Source: Kordiimonas marina
Lineage (GTDB): Bacteria > Pseudomonadota > Alphaproteobacteria > Sphingomonadales > Kordiimonadaceae
Length of the DNA stretch: 64,000 bases
Direction: 5' to 3'
Assembly: GCF_023006325.1 (NCBI RefSeq)
Contig: NZ_JAINDF010000001.1
Coordinates: 178,863-242,862 of the forward strand
Under the pieces are notes generated by a model that was not told where the DNA came from, ran no database searches, and saw only the letters and a program-made list of their open reading frames with translations. Shown one piece after another: positions 48,234-57,492 of the stretch (within the stretch, counting starts at the first letter, position 1; the number at the start of each line of letters is the position of its first letter). A program made the translations under genes and the position numbers.

Positions 48234-49616
48234 ATGTCCAGCCCAAGCGCTGATAGCGACGCTCGCGTCATCGAATCGAAAGCCCAGCTTGTCGAATTCC
48301 TCGAAACCGGCGTCCGGCCTGACCGGAGCACCTGGCGTATTGGGTCCGAACATGAAAAGTTCGTATTCCACCGCGGTGACCATGCGCCCCTGAGCTACAC
48401 CGGCGAAAATGGCCGCCCCGGCATCCGTGATGTCCTGACGGCCTTCGTCTCGCGCGGCTGGCTGCCGATCGAGGAAGACGGCAACCTGATCGCCTGCGTG
48501 AAAGACGGCGCCTCAATCACGCTGGAACCCGGCGGGCAGTTCGAGCTTTCAGGCGCCCCCTTGGAGACGATCCACCAGACGTGTGACGAAACGTCCTCGC
48601 ACCTGCGCATCGCCAAGGAAATCGGCGAACAGCTGAACATCGGCTTCCTCGGCCTCGGCTTCCACCCGACGTGCACGCGGGAGCAAATCCCGGTCATGCC
48701 CAAGGGCCGCTACGGTATCATGCGCGCCTATATGCCGAAGAAGGGCAACCTCGGCCTCGACATGATGCTGCGCACCTGTACCGTGCAGGTGAACCTGGAT
48801 TTCGCGTCCGAAGCCGACATGGTGGAAAAATTCCGCCTCGGCCTCGCGCTGCAGCCGCTTGCGACCGCGCTTTTCGCCAACAGCCCGCTTAAAGAGGGCA
48901 AGCCCAACGGCATGAAAAGCTATCGCAGCCATGTCTGGACCGACACGGACCCGGACCGCTGTGGCATGCTGCCCTTCGTCTTCGAAAGCGGCATGGGGTT
49001 TGAGCGCTGGGTCGACCATGTTCTCGATGTCCCGATGTATTTCATCCGCCGGGGTGGCCGTTATATCGATGCCTCCGGCCAGTCCTTCCGCGCCTTCATG
49101 AAGGGCGAACTGCCCGCGGCCCCCGGCGAATTGCCAACCATGGAGGACTGGAAGGACCATATGACCACGCTGTTCCCGGAAGTCCGCCTCAAGACGTATC
49201 TTGAAATGCGCGGCGCCGATGGCGGCCCCTGGTCGCGCCTCTGCGCCCTGCCCGCCTTCTGGACCGGGCTTCTTTATGACGCCGACGCCCAAGCCGCCGC
49301 GCTCGACCTGATCAAAGGCTGGTCGATTGAGGACATGGCAGCCATGCGGGACAATGCGCCCAAGCTGGGGCTGGAGACCAAGGTCGACGGCCATGGTGAC
49401 TTCATGGGGCTCGCACGGGAAGTGCTGACCATCGCGGACGCAGGCCTCAAGAAACGCGGCAAGCTCTCCACTTCGGGCGAGACCGAGCAGGGCTTCCTCT
49501 CGAGCCTGTGGGAAAGCGTGAACACCGGCATGACGCCCGCGGACCAGATTCTCGCCAGCTATAATGGCGAGTGGGACGGCGACGCCGACCGCGTGTTCGA
49601 CGCCCTCAGCTACTGA
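48234..49616 (+). CDS. gshA: Glutamate-cysteine ligase
   Basis: First and rate-limiting step of glutathione synthesis. The 460-aa product is of the plant/alphaproteobacterial type. Recognised blocks are RIGSEHEKFVFH, EPGGQFELSGAPLETIHQTCDE, MPKGRYGIMRAYMPKKGNLG and LPAFWTGLLYD. The ATG at 48234 is followed by a hydrophilic leader of about 35 residues without the family core. Downstream is the convergent DUF2007 gene. Confidence 0.95.
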   Translation: MSSPSADSDARVIESKAQLVEFLETGVRPDRSTWRIGSEHEKFVFHRGDHAPLSYTGENGRPGIRDVLTAFVSRGWLPIEEDGNLIACVKDGASITLEPGGQFELSGAPLETIHQTCDETSSHLRIAKEIGEQLNIGFLGLGFHPTCTREQIPVMPKGRYGIMRAYMPKKGNLGLDMMLRTCTVQVNLDFASEADMVEKFRLGLALQPLATALFANSPLKEGKPNGMKSYRSHVWTDTDPDRCGMLPFVFESGMGFERWVDHVLDVPMYFIRRGGRYIDASGQSFRAFMKGELPAAPGELPTMEDWKDHMTTLFPEVRLKTYLEMRGADGGPWSRLCALPAFWTGLLYDADAQAAALDLIKGWSIEDMAAMRDNAPKLGLETKVDGHGDFMGLAREVLTIADAGLKKRGKLSTSGETEQGFLSSLWESVNTGMTPADQILASYNGEWDGDADRVFDALSY

Positions 49617-49624
49617 GGACCCCG

Positions 49625-49647
49625 CCTGCGCTTACAGAAAGCGCAGG
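49625..49647. terminator. Possible hairpin terminator at the gshA / DUF2007 junction
   Basis: A perfect 9-bp stem (49625-49633 with 49639-49647, 5-base loop) overlaps the last codons of the DUF2007 gene. No strong T-run. Confidence 0.4.
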
Positions 49648-50171
49648 AAGTTGATAACCCACATGAGGCCGAGGCTCGCAAGCCCCAGCACCGCCGCCCA
49701 CATAACGGCGATGGGCCAGCCGCTGAAGCGTTTGCGGCCTTCCTCATAATAGCTGTCGCACTGCAGGCAGTGGTACCAGCGCTCATTCTTGCCGGACTGA
49801 AGCTTGAGGCCCGGGATCAGGGTCGGCACCTTCCCTTCATAGGGATGCACGCGGGTGGAGCCGCAGTGGTGACAGCTCAGCTCCTCACCGTCCTCATCGA
49901 AGCGGTGCGGCTGCATGGCACGCGGCAAGGTCACGACATTGCCGAGAATGGCGTCCGCCTTAGGCTTATCCACCGCGCGGACATAAAGGTCGACCGACAC
50001 CGCGTGGCCCGTCATCCCGGACACCGCCGATTCATTGACGAGGAACACCTGCAGGCCCTTGCTTTCAAGGAGCGAGCGCAACAGCTGAGCGTCCGCACCT
50101 TCAAGCCCGGTCCTTAGCGCAACCAGCCGGTTGCCATCCATGAGCGCAGTGCCGCCCGCCTTCTCAGTCAT
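49632..50171 (-). CDS. DUF2007-type signal-transducing protein with zinc ribbon
   Basis: The 179-aa product has an N-terminal DUF2007-like fold (NRLVALRTGLEGADAQLLRSLLESKGLQVFLVNE), a zinc ribbon with Cys100, Cys103, Cys135 and Cys138, and a C-terminal membrane anchor (150-175). The domain is presumed to bind a small ligand or protein; function is unknown. GGGAGTGAAGG precedes the ATG. Confidence 0.75.
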   Translation of the reverse strand: MTEKAGGTALMDGNRLVALRTGLEGADAQLLRSLLESKGLQVFLVNESAVSGMTGHAVSVDLYVRAVDKPKADAILGNVVTLPRAMQPHRFDEDGEELSCHHCGSTRVHPYEGKVPTLIPGLKLQSGKNERWYHCLQCDSYYEEGRKRFSGWPIAVMWAAVLGLASLGLMWVINFLRFL

Positions 50172-50200
50172 ACCTTCACTCCCAACAGCGCCAGGGGTTC

Positions 50201-50743
50201 TCAGCCCTCAAGGCCGGTATCGAATCCGTCGATCGACCGGGCATTCTTCTCAAGCCTGTAGGCCTGAAGCCCTTCCGGCCCTTTGCTGACCGCCCATTTC
50301 TTGAGCGTCTGCCGCTCACCCTTCAACTCCATCTCCGGCACGGCATAGCCACAGCTCGTCTGCACGCTGTCGACCTCGATAAGGATGATCTGCCGTGCGC
50401 CCGGTATCTCCGGAAAGGTGCCCTTCATCTCATCATACGCTTCCGTGCCCGGCCGCACCACCCGCCCGTGGCCATAAAGCCGCAGGATCAGCGGGTTGCG
50501 GCTGAAGCTGTTGAACATCACGGTGATGCGCCCATCCCGGATGAGATGCGCCGAGGTTTCGTTGCCGCTGCCCGTCACATCCAGATAGCCGCACAGGTTG
50601 GGGCCGAGGACCCGGAAACAGTCCATGCCCTTGGGGCTTAGGTTGATGCGCCCGTCAGACGCCGCCGTCGCCGTGAAGAACATCGGCTGCGCCTCGATGA
50701 AAGCTGCATGTTTCTCCGTGATATGGTCCGTAAAATCCGCCAT
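50201..50743 (-). CDS. Pyridoxamine 5'-phosphate oxidase-related flavin-binding protein
   Basis: The 180-aa product has the split-barrel fold: FIEAQPMFFTATAASDGRINLSPKGMDCFRVLGPN, then SGNETSAHLIRDGRITVMF, then NPLILRLYGHGRVV. It belongs to the PNPOx-like superfamily that includes F420/FMN-binding proteins and is not PdxH itself. The substrate is unknown. AAAGG lies before the ATG at 50743. Not operonic with the flanking genes. Confidence 0.82.
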   Translation of the reverse strand: MADFTDHITEKHAAFIEAQPMFFTATAASDGRINLSPKGMDCFRVLGPNLCGYLDVTGSGNETSAHLIRDGRITVMFNSFSRNPLILRLYGHGRVVRPGTEAYDEMKGTFPEIPGARQIILIEVDSVQTSCGYAVPEMELKGERQTLKKWAVSKGPEGLQAYRLEKNARSIDGFDTGLEG

Positions 50744-50901
50744 GGCCGCCACCTTTCTTCGCATGAAAGCCCGATACTAGCTCCGTGTCGGCCAAATGCC
50801 ACCGATAAAGCCATCTTCATAAATATGTGACACAATCAAGGTATGACACGCCGCCGGGGATGCCTGAACGTCAGGCCAGCCGGGAAGCGGAGTGACGGCG
50901 T

Positions 50902-51180
50902 ATGAGACGCTATCGACATATCCTGAGATGGCTGGCGCTGCCGGTGGGTGCCCTGATGCTGGTGCTGGGCGCTATCACCCTGCCGCTCCCCATCCCGACC
51001 GGCCTGTTGCTGATTGCGGCGGGGTTGGGCGTCATCGCCTTCAACCCGCTTATCCTCCGGTGGATCAAACGCACCCGCAAGCGCTTCCCGCACGCCAACC
51101 ACAAGATCCGGCAGGTCACGCCGCACCTGCCCGGCTTTTTGAAGCGTATCCTGACACGGACGGACACACGCCCTCGTTAA
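50902..51180 (+). CDS. Small PGPGW-like membrane protein, 92 aa
   Basis: The product has two hydrophobic helices (about 9-30 and 33-52) with the turn ITLPLPIPTGLLLIAAG and a basic tail rich in Arg, Lys and His. It is similar in layout to the 89-aa protein at 41.6 kb (LTPIPFGLILFVIGL). It is followed after 80 bases by the GNAT gene. Function unknown; GAAGCGGAG lies upstream of the start. Confidence 0.7.
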   Translation: MRRYRHILRWLALPVGALMLVLGAITLPLPIPTGLLLIAAGLGVIAFNPLILRWIKRTRKRFPHANHKIRQVTPHLPGFLKRILTRTDTRPR

Positions 51181-51260
51181 GCCCTTACTAGCTTTCCGCT
51201 TGCCGAACGATGGCGGGGACGGCACTCTCGCCCGAGACAGACCTCATGGAGAGACAGGCG

Positions 51261-51752
51261 ATGGTGACCCTCCGCCCTTACCGCACAGATGACTGGCCCG
51301 CCGTCCGGCGCATTTATGCCGAAGGCATCGAAACCGGCATCGCCACCTTCGAGACCGAGCCCAAGCCCCAGCAAACCTGGGAGGGCAAAAGCGTGCCCGG
51401 CAGCCAGCTTGTTGCGGAAGAAGACGGTGACGTCATCGGCTGGGCGCTGTTGTGGCCGGTCTCCGACCGCTGTGCCTACCGGGGCGTGGCCGAGGTCAGC
51501 GTCTATATCGCCGCATCTGCCCGCGGCCGCGGGGTCGGCAAGGCCCTTCTGACCGCGCTTAATGGCCTGAGCGAGGAACTGGGCATCTGGACCCAGCAGG
51601 CCGGTATTTTCGCGGAAAACACAGCTTCCATCGGCCTCCATGAAGCCTGCGGCTACCGCCTTGTCGGCATCCGGGAGCGGCTCGGCTGCCTTGATGGCCG
51701 CTGGCGCAACATCGCCTTCATGGAACGGCGCAGCACCGTCGTGGGGGTGTGA
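51261..51752 (+). CDS. GNAT-family N-acetyltransferase, phosphinothricin-acetyltransferase-like
   Basis: The 163-aa product has the Pat-type pattern: LRPYRTDDWPAVRRIYAEGIETGIATFETEPK near the N-terminus, EVSVYIAASARGRGVGKALL for acetyl-CoA binding, and IGLHEACGYRLVGIRERLGCLDGRWRNIAFMER. Such enzymes acetylate methionine sulfoximine or phosphinothricin, but this member's substrate is not known. GGAGAGAC precedes the ATG at 51261; two earlier Met codons are possible. Confidence 0.85.
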   Translation: MVTLRPYRTDDWPAVRRIYAEGIETGIATFETEPKPQQTWEGKSVPGSQLVAEEDGDVIGWALLWPVSDRCAYRGVAEVSVYIAASARGRGVGKALLTALNGLSEELGIWTQQAGIFAENTASIGLHEACGYRLVGIRERLGCLDGRWRNIAFMERRSTVVGV

Positions 51753-51843
51753 CACGCACCAAATCAGGGAACTCTATATATTTATAGTTGCCTAATCCGA
51801 ATGTTCTTCTTATGTTCCTTATGGAGCTATGAGGGGGGACAGT

Positions 51844-52650
51844 ATGAAACGGCATCTACTCGCATTTTTGCTTCTTTGCGCCTGCGCGCCTCCGCTCACG
51901 GATATTGAGCGGAGCCACATGCAGGAAGTCCTGCCCAAATATCAGGCCATGTCGCTTGAGGAGTTGCGTGCCATTGACACCACCTTGCTCGATGGCGGCC
52001 AGCAAGTCGCTTTCAAGAAAGCGCTCAGGGAAGCTGAGAAGCAGCGCCGAAAAGAAGAGCGCGCCGAACGCAAACGCCTGGCGCAGGTGATCAAAGCCTA
52101 TAAATATACTGACATCCGGCGGTCGCCCTATGAGCGGGACATCCGGGTTTATGGTCGCAGCATCAGCGAGCTGTTTTCCATGACGGATTCATCCTGGTAC
52201 CTTGCTGCTTCCTTCGGCCCTGACGGCGCGAGCTTCGAAGTCATCTATACGGTCGATTATAATAATTTCGACTATAACCGCACGCCGGACGACCCGCCGC
52301 CCCAGATCACCCCAGGCAGCTGGCGCATTTATAACCGGGCGAGCTTCTATGGCGGCGAACCGGCAGCCATCAATAATACCCGCCAGTCAGACAGCGGCTG
52401 CGACAAGGTCCAGTGTGACTTTGAGGAAACCGTGTGGATCGACCTGCCCTACAGCAAGATCATCGAAGCCCTTGAAAATGGCGGCGATATAGACCTGCGG
52501 GTTGTCGCCCGGTCAGGCGACAAGGATTACATCACCATCTCGCATGGCGACCTTGTCGGCTATATCCGCAGAATCCATGACGAGCTGGGTTATTTCAAGG
52601 AAGCGACAGCCAGGTTCCCGGAATTGCGGGAACCCCTGCCGATCAAATAA
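51844..52650 (+). CDS. Putative lipoprotein of unknown function with charged coiled-coil segment
   Basis: The 268-aa product has a short signal peptide and a Cys-rich lipobox (LLLCACAPP, Cys about 14). A strongly charged helix (residues about 60-80, with KKALREAEKQRRKEERAERKR in part) is followed by a beta-rich domain with aromatic residues and a CDKVQCDF Cys pair near 195. No motif is recognised. GAGGGGGG precedes the ATG at 51844. It is convergent with a cupin gene. Confidence 0.72.
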   Translation: MKRHLLAFLLLCACAPPLTDIERSHMQEVLPKYQAMSLEELRAIDTTLLDGGQQVAFKKALREAEKQRRKEERAERKRLAQVIKAYKYTDIRRSPYERDIRVYGRSISELFSMTDSSWYLAASFGPDGASFEVIYTVDYNNFDYNRTPDDPPPQITPGSWRIYNRASFYGGEPAAINNTRQSDSGCDKVQCDFEETVWIDLPYSKIIEALENGGDIDLRVVARSGDKDYITISHGDLVGYIRRIHDELGYFKEATARFPELREPLPIK

Positions 52651-52652
52651 CG

Positions 52653-52710
52653 GCGTCTTGCGCCCCAAATACGGTCGTGCCGCACCGGCCATGGGCCGGG
52701 CGCTAGACGC
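52653..52710 (+). terminator. Hairpin between convergent genes, terminator-like
   Basis: GCGTC and GCGCCC (52653-52665, split by TT) pair with GGGCGC and GACGC (52698-52710, split by TA). A CCGGCC/GGCCGG hairpin occupies the loop and overlaps the outer arm by two bases, so the two cannot both be complete. A T-rich stretch follows on the plus strand. It starts 3 bases after the lipoprotein stop and reaches into the end of the cupin gene. Confidence 0.5.
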
Positions 52711-53014
52711 TGCCTTTCTTTTCGACCACCAGCACCCGTGCGGGGCCATTGGGGTGGGCGACATGTTCATCCCCGGGCTCAGCCAGGCAGATGTCGCCCG
52801 CCTCAAGCCGCCTGACATGCTCGTGCCCGTCCGCACGGTAATGCATGTCCACGACCCCACTCAGCACCACGAACACTTCCGCGCCGTCATTGACGTGCCA
52901 TTTATAGGGTTCGTCGGTCCAATGCAGACGCACGCTGGCGCCTTCGATCTCTGCTATATCGAGCGCATCCCAGGCGCGGGACGCCGTAAAGGCGGCCGGA
53001 TCGGTGAATTTCAT
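52703..53014 (-). CDS. Cupin-domain protein, 103 aa
   Basis: The product begins MKFTDPAAFTASRAWDALDIAEIEGA, followed by a cupin barrel with HWTDEPYKWHVNDGAEVFVVLSG, then LEAGDICLAEPGDEHVAHPNGPARVLVVEKKG. Possible metal-binding His residues sit in the first and last motifs. The ATG at 53014 has AGGAAGG upstream; the frame extends further upstream without support. Function unknown. Divergent from the glycosyltransferase-like gene. Confidence 0.78.
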   Translation of the reverse strand: MKFTDPAAFTASRAWDALDIAEIEGASVRLHWTDEPYKWHVNDGAEVFVVLSGVVDMHYRADGHEHVRRLEAGDICLAEPGDEHVAHPNGPARVLVVEKKGSV

Positions 53015-53138
53015 CGCTATCGTCCTTCCTATAATTTTCGCCGCGTACCATCCTTCGGTCACGGGGACTTGCCATGCATAGCAGGGGGCGCTAGCGTGCG
53101 CGACATCATCTGCAGTCATAACCGAAATAAGAAGCACC

Positions 53139-54050
53139 ATGAACACACGCTCCGGCACAGGTATCCTCCAGGTGGCGTTCGGCCATCAGTATCTTGAAGA
53201 GGCCATCCAATCGGCCAAATCCGCCAAGGCCATGATGCCCGACACGCCGATCGCCCTTGTGGCGGACGCAACCAGCCCCGAGGCCGACGCCCTGTTCGAC
53301 CAGGTCATTATTCTGAAGCCGGAGACCCCCGACATCCCGGAGAAATTCTGGGGCTTCTACAACAAAGTATGCGGCCTTCAGGCCTCCCCCTTCGTCCAGA
53401 CCCTGTTCATGGATGTCGATATCCTCTGCGTCTGCGATGTGGCGGAATGCTTCACCATGCTGGAAAAGAAGACCATGCTGGCCGTGCCGGTTCCGCCACG
53501 GGATCGCGGCCGTGACAGCTTCGCCACCGCGAACCCGCTGCCGCCGATGAACACCGGCGTCCTGGGCCTTAACTTCGACAAGCTGCCGGACGATTTTTTC
53601 GAGGTATGGAAACAGCTTTATATCGACCAGTGCCCGGACAGTGAGGACCAGAATTTCGGTGACCAGTCAGTCTTCCGCAAGCTGGTGTGGGACCTGAACA
53701 TCGACCTGCTGCTTCTGGATTACGCCTATAATTTCCGCTTCTCGAAACCCGCGCTTTTCAGTGGCCCGGTGAAGCTGCTGCATGGCCGCGCTTCCAACGC
53801 CGCCTATGTCGGGAATTTCATCAATATGACGACGGCCCCCCGGTTTTACCTGCCGGCAACCGCGCTTCTGGCCCAAGACCAGGAAACCCGGGATTGGATC
53901 GTCTACCCCTATGATGCCCCCAGGGAGCCAAGCCGCTTCAGCACACTGACCTTCGCCGATGCCTTTTTGCTGCTGGCCCAGGACAACGGTCTCGATTCCA
54001 AAGCCGCAGAGGAAGCGTTCAACACCCTGAAAGCCATGCAGACGGCCTAA
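53139..54050 (+). CDS. GT-A-fold glycosyltransferase-like protein
   Basis: The 303-aa product has the nucleotide-sugar fold with a DxD motif (Asp92-x-Asp94 in TLFMDVDIL) and NTGVLGLNF later on. This resembles GT8-like proteins. Acceptor and donor are unknown. The ATG is in an AT-rich promoter-like gap, with AGAAG upstream. It is convergent with uvrB after 16 bases. Confidence 0.72.
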   Translation: MNTRSGTGILQVAFGHQYLEEAIQSAKSAKAMMPDTPIALVADATSPEADALFDQVIILKPETPDIPEKFWGFYNKVCGLQASPFVQTLFMDVDILCVCDVAECFTMLEKKTMLAVPVPPRDRGRDSFATANPLPPMNTGVLGLNFDKLPDDFFEVWKQLYIDQCPDSEDQNFGDQSVFRKLVWDLNIDLLLLDYAYNFRFSKPALFSGPVKLLHGRASNAAYVGNFINMTTAPRFYLPATALLAQDQETRDWIVYPYDAPREPSRFSTLTFADAFLLLAQDNGLDSKAAEEAFNTLKAMQTA

Positions 54051-54066
54051 GGGCGCCTGATCATCC

Positions 54067-56211
54067 TCAGCCCATTTTCGGGCGGCTTTTGGATTTGGTC
54101 GTCCGCGTGCCGGGGCGGCCACCGGTCGCCCGCCCCTTGGGCTTGACCCGGGAATCCGGAATGCCGAGCTCGCCTGCTTCAAGATGGCGGATTTCATCAC
54201 GGATGCGCGCGGCTTCCTCGAATTCCAGGTTTTCGGCGGCTTCGCGCATCTTTTTGTCCAGGCTTTCGAGGTGCGTCTTGAGGTTCGAGCCGACAAGGTG
54301 CTTGGCCTCGGTGCCCATCTCGATGGTGACATAGTCACCCGAGGTCGCGTGCTGGATGATATCGCCGATATGCTTCTTGATGCTTTCGGGCGTGATGCCG
54401 TGCTCGACATTATAAGCCATCTGCTTCTCGCGGCGGCGGCTGGTCTCATCCATCGCCACTTTCATCGAGCCGGTGATCTTGTCGGCATACAGGATAACCC
54501 GGCCTTCCACATTCCGCGCGGCACGGCCGATGGTCTGGATGAGCGAGCGTTCCGAGCGCAGGAAGCCTTCCTTATCGGCGTCCAATATGGCGACGAGCCC
54601 GCATTCCGGAATGTCGAGACCTTCGCGCAGGAGGTTGATGCCCACGAGCACATCGAAGGCGCCAAGCCGCAGGTCGCGGATGATCTCGATCCGTTCCAGC
54701 GTGTCGATGTCCGAGTGCATGTAGCGGACCTTGATGCCGTTTTCGTGCAGATATTCGGTGAGGTCTTCGGCCATGCGCTTGGTCAGCGTGGTCACCAGCA
54801 CGCGCATGCCCTTTTCGGCCACGCGGCGGGCTTCGTGCATCAGGTCGTCCACCTGGGTGTCGACCGGGCGGATGTCGATCTCCGGGTCGATAAGGCCGGT
54901 CGGGCGGATCACCTGCTCGGTGAAGACACCGCCGGTTTGCTCCAGCTCCCAGTTGCCCGGGGTGGCCGAGACATAGACGGTCTGCGGCCGCATGGCGTTC
55001 CATTCCTCGAACTTTAAGGGGCGGTTGTCCATGCAGCTCGGCAGGCGGAAGCCATAGTCTGCCAGCGTGCTTTTGCGCGCGGCGTCGCCCCGACTCATGC
55101 CGCCGATCTGGCTGACGCTGACGTGGCTTTCATCGACGAAAAGCAGGGCGTTATCCGGCAGATACTCAAACAGGGTCGGCGGTGGGTCCCCCGGCGCGCG
55201 GCCGGTCAGGTAGCGGCTGTAGTTCTCGATGCCCGCGCAGGCGCCTGTGGCCTCCATCATCTCAAGGTCAAAGCGTGTGCGCTGCTCCAGCCGCTGGGCC
55301 TCAAGGATGCGGCCGACGCTTTCATAATATTTCAGCCGTTCCTTCAGCTCGTGCTTGATGCCCTTGACCGCCTGGTCGAGCGTCGGCCGCGGCGTGACAT
55401 AGTGGCTGTTGGCATAGACCTTCACGCTTTCCATCGCGCTGATCCGCTCACCGGTGAGCGGGTCGAACTCGACAATTTCCTCGATCTCGTCACCGAACAT
55501 CATCAGGCGCCAGGCCCGGTCCTCATAGTGGCTTGGGAAAATGTCGATGGTGTCGCCGCGCACCCGGAAGGTGCCGCGCTGGAAGGCGGCGTCGTTCCTT
55601 GTGTACTGCATGGCGACCAGCCGCCTGAGAAGCTCGCGGTTGTCGATACTGCCACCCTGCTTCAGCGTCAGCGTCATCGCCGTATAGGTTTCGACCGAGC
55701 CGATGCCGTAGATGCAGGACACGGACGCCACGATGATGACGTCGTCCCGCTCCAGCAGCGCGCGGGTGGCCGAATGGCGCATCCGGTCGATCTGCTCGTT
55801 GATCGTGGCTTCCTTCTCCACAAAGGTATCGGTGCGCGGGACGTAGGCCTCCGGCTGGTAATAGTCATAGTAGGAAACGAAATACTCGACCGAGTTCTCC
55901 GGGAAGAAGGCCTTGAACTCACCGTAAAGCTGGGCTGCCAGCGTCTTGTTATGCGCGAGGATGAGCGCCGGGCGCTGGGTCGCCTCAATCACCTTGGCCA
56001 TGGTGTAGGTCTTGCCCGAGCCGGTGACACCGAGGAGAACCTGATCCCGTTCCTTGTGCTTGATGCCTTCGACCAGCTCCTTGATTGCCTGCGGCTGGTC
56101 GCCCGCCGGCTCGAACTCCGACTCCACCTTGAAGGCAATACCGCCTTCCGATTTCTCCGGCCGGTCGGGCCGATGGGGGACAAAGGGCACATTTGCGCCG
56201 TCGGGGATCAT
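54067..56211 (-). CDS. uvrB: Excinuclease ABC subunit B
   Basis: Damage-verification helicase of nucleotide excision repair. The 714-aa product has Walker A GVTGSGKT (61-68), the damage-binding beta-hairpin [17 protein letters not shown] (read in part, near 117), the DExD-box variant FVDESHV, and the C-terminal UVR motif [26 protein letters not shown] precedes the ATG. uvrA is not in the window. Confidence 0.97.
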   Translation of the reverse strand: MIPDGANVPFVPHRPDRPEKSEGGIAFKVESEFEPAGDQPQAIKELVEGIKHKERDQVLLGVTGSGKTYTMAKVIEATQRPALILAHNKTLAAQLYGEFKAFFPENSVEYFVSYYDYYQPEAYVPRTDTFVEKEATINEQIDRMRHSATRALLERDDVIIVASVSCIYGIGSVETYTAMTLTLKQGGSIDNRELLRRLVAMQYTRNDAAFQRGTFRVRGDTIDIFPSHYEDRAWRLMMFGDEIEEIVEFDPLTGERISAMESVKVYANSHYVTPRPTLDQAVKGIKHELKERLKYYESVGRILEAQRLEQRTRFDLEMMEATGACAGIENYSRYLTGRAPGDPPPTLFEYLPDNALLFVDESHVSVSQIGGMSRGDAARKSTLADYGFRLPSCMDNRPLKFEEWNAMRPQTVYVSATPGNWELEQTGGVFTEQVIRPTGLIDPEIDIRPVDTQVDDLMHEARRVAEKGMRVLVTTLTKRMAEDLTEYLHENGIKVRYMHSDIDTLERIEIIRDLRLGAFDVLVGINLLREGLDIPECGLVAILDADKEGFLRSERSLIQTIGRAARNVEGRVILYADKITGSMKVAMDETSRRREKQMAYNVEHGITPESIKKHIGDIIQHATSGDYVTIEMGTEAKHLVGSNLKTHLESLDKKMREAAENLEFEEAARIRDEIRHLEAGELGIPDSRVKPKGRATGGRPGTRTTKSKSRPKMG

Positions 56212-56511
56212 GCTCTTCTCCGGATCAGGATTGGGGCCGCCTGGGGAGGCCCTTGTTCACGTTCGCCACACTGGCGCGTTCACCCTTTGTTTTCAAGTCA
56301 CGAATGCACACGGGAGCGGCGGATTAAGTGCATATAATTTAATCACTGTATATTTTTTAATCTGATAATAGAGCGCCCGCTAGGCAGCTCAATAAATGTT
56401 TTCTTTAATTTCAAGTACTTAACAAATTCATTCCAGCTGGCACACCCCTTGCTTTTTATGAGGTGCTTTTTAGAAACACGCCAAAACAAAGGCTCTCTTT
56501 TGGAGGAAACC

Positions 56512-57231
56512 ATGCCCATCAAATCTTCCCTTACGTCAAGAGTCAGATTTGCCCTTGCAGCCACGGTCGCCATGAGCGCCCTCTACGCCCCGGCCGCCAG
56601 CGCTGAAGACGACGGCCCCGTCAGCCTGTCGGCCAACGTCGCTTTCGCAACCGAATACCGCTTCCGCGGCCTGTCGCTCAGTGACCACGACCCGGCGCTG
56701 CAGGGCGGTCTCGATGTCTCGACCAAAAGCGGCTTCTATGTCGGCACCTGGGGCTCGTCGATCCAGCCTTACGGCGGATCCGAACTCGAAATGGACATCT
56801 ACGGCGGCTACAAACACGACTGGAACGGCATCACCTCGGATATCGGTGTCCTTGCCTATACCTACCCGGGGTCGAAGCACACGCATTATATTGAAGGCTA
56901 CGGCAGCTTTTCTGGCACCGCAGGCATCGTCAACTGGAAGGTTGGTGCCGCCTATGTCTGGAGCCAGGCCAACACCGGCAACCAGGACAATATCTATCTG
57001 TACCTGAACGGTGACGCGCCGATCGCCGACACGCCCTTCTCGATTGCAGGCCATATCGCTTACGAAAACGGCGCCTTCGCCGACAAGAAGTGGGACTGGA
57101 GCATGGGCGTCGCCTACGCCTACAAACAATACACGCTGTCACTCTCCTACGTAGACACCAACCTTAACGACGCCACCACGGACGGCATCGGCAAGGCCAC
57201 GGTTGTCGGGATGCTGTCAGCCAGCTTCTAA
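56512..57231 (+). CDS. TorF-family putative porin
   Basis: The 239-aa product has a classic signal peptide (cleavage after about ASA at residue 30) and then an outer-membrane beta-barrel with alternating hydrophobic residues and a C-terminal Phe. The pattern VSLSANVAFATEYRFRGLSLSDHDPALQGGLDV is typical of the TorF/TIGR02001 family. Expected in the outer membrane; substrate unknown. TGGAGG is well placed before the ATG at 56512. The upstream in-frame Met is not used. Confidence 0.9.
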   Translation: MPIKSSLTSRVRFALAATVAMSALYAPAASAEDDGPVSLSANVAFATEYRFRGLSLSDHDPALQGGLDVSTKSGFYVGTWGSSIQPYGGSELEMDIYGGYKHDWNGITSDIGVLAYTYPGSKHTHYIEGYGSFSGTAGIVNWKVGAAYVWSQANTGNQDNIYLYLNGDAPIADTPFSIAGHIAYENGAFADKKWDWSMGVAYAYKQYTLSLSYVDTNLNDATTDGIGKATVVGMLSASF

Positions 57232-57246
57232 GGACCAAATACCAAC

Positions 57247-57287
57247 CGCGTACCGGCGGTTCTCAGACACATCGCCGCCGGTACGCG
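57247..57287 (+). terminator. 13-bp hairpin after the porin gene
   Basis: A perfect stem (57247-57259 with 57275-57287) and a 15-base loop lie 15 bases past the porin stop. No strong T-run, so it may be a terminator or an mRNA-stabilising hairpin. Confidence 0.65.
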
Positions 57288-57325
57288 TATTTAGAAGAAA
57301 GCAATAACTGAAATAAATTTTTTAA

Positions 57326-57356
57326 TTGACTCTCTAAAACAACATGTATTTATAAT
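57326..57356 (+). promoter_or_regulatory. Promoter-like boxes in the AT-rich block
   Basis: TTGACT (57326-57331) and a perfect TATAAT (57351-57356) are separated by 19 bases, two more than optimal. A transcript from here would run into the repeat cluster. No start codon follows the AAGGAGG at about 57405. Confidence 0.35.
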
Positions 57357-57448
57357 GTTAATGAAACAAAGACTAAGTAATATGAAGTAAATATAGAGAG
57401 AAAAAGGAGGACTGTTAGAAACAAATACTGAACCATAAATGCCATAAT

Positions 57449-57492
57449 CCTTCCCAGGTATACCCTTCCCAGGTAAAAAACCTTCCCAGGCA
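57449..57492 (+). repeat. Three tandem 12-mers of type CCTTCCCAGGTA (unit A head)
   Basis: The motif occurs at 57449-57460, 57464-57475 and 57481-57492 (the last with one change). Repeat starts are 15 and 17 bases apart. Two further copies are at 57706-57717 and 57723-57734 (one change). Confidence 0.9.

Noticed and set aside
50836-51225. 129-codon minus-strand frame opposite the 92-aa membrane protein
   Set aside because: Antisense product without hydrophobic or motif structure; the plus-strand gene is supported by its paralogue.
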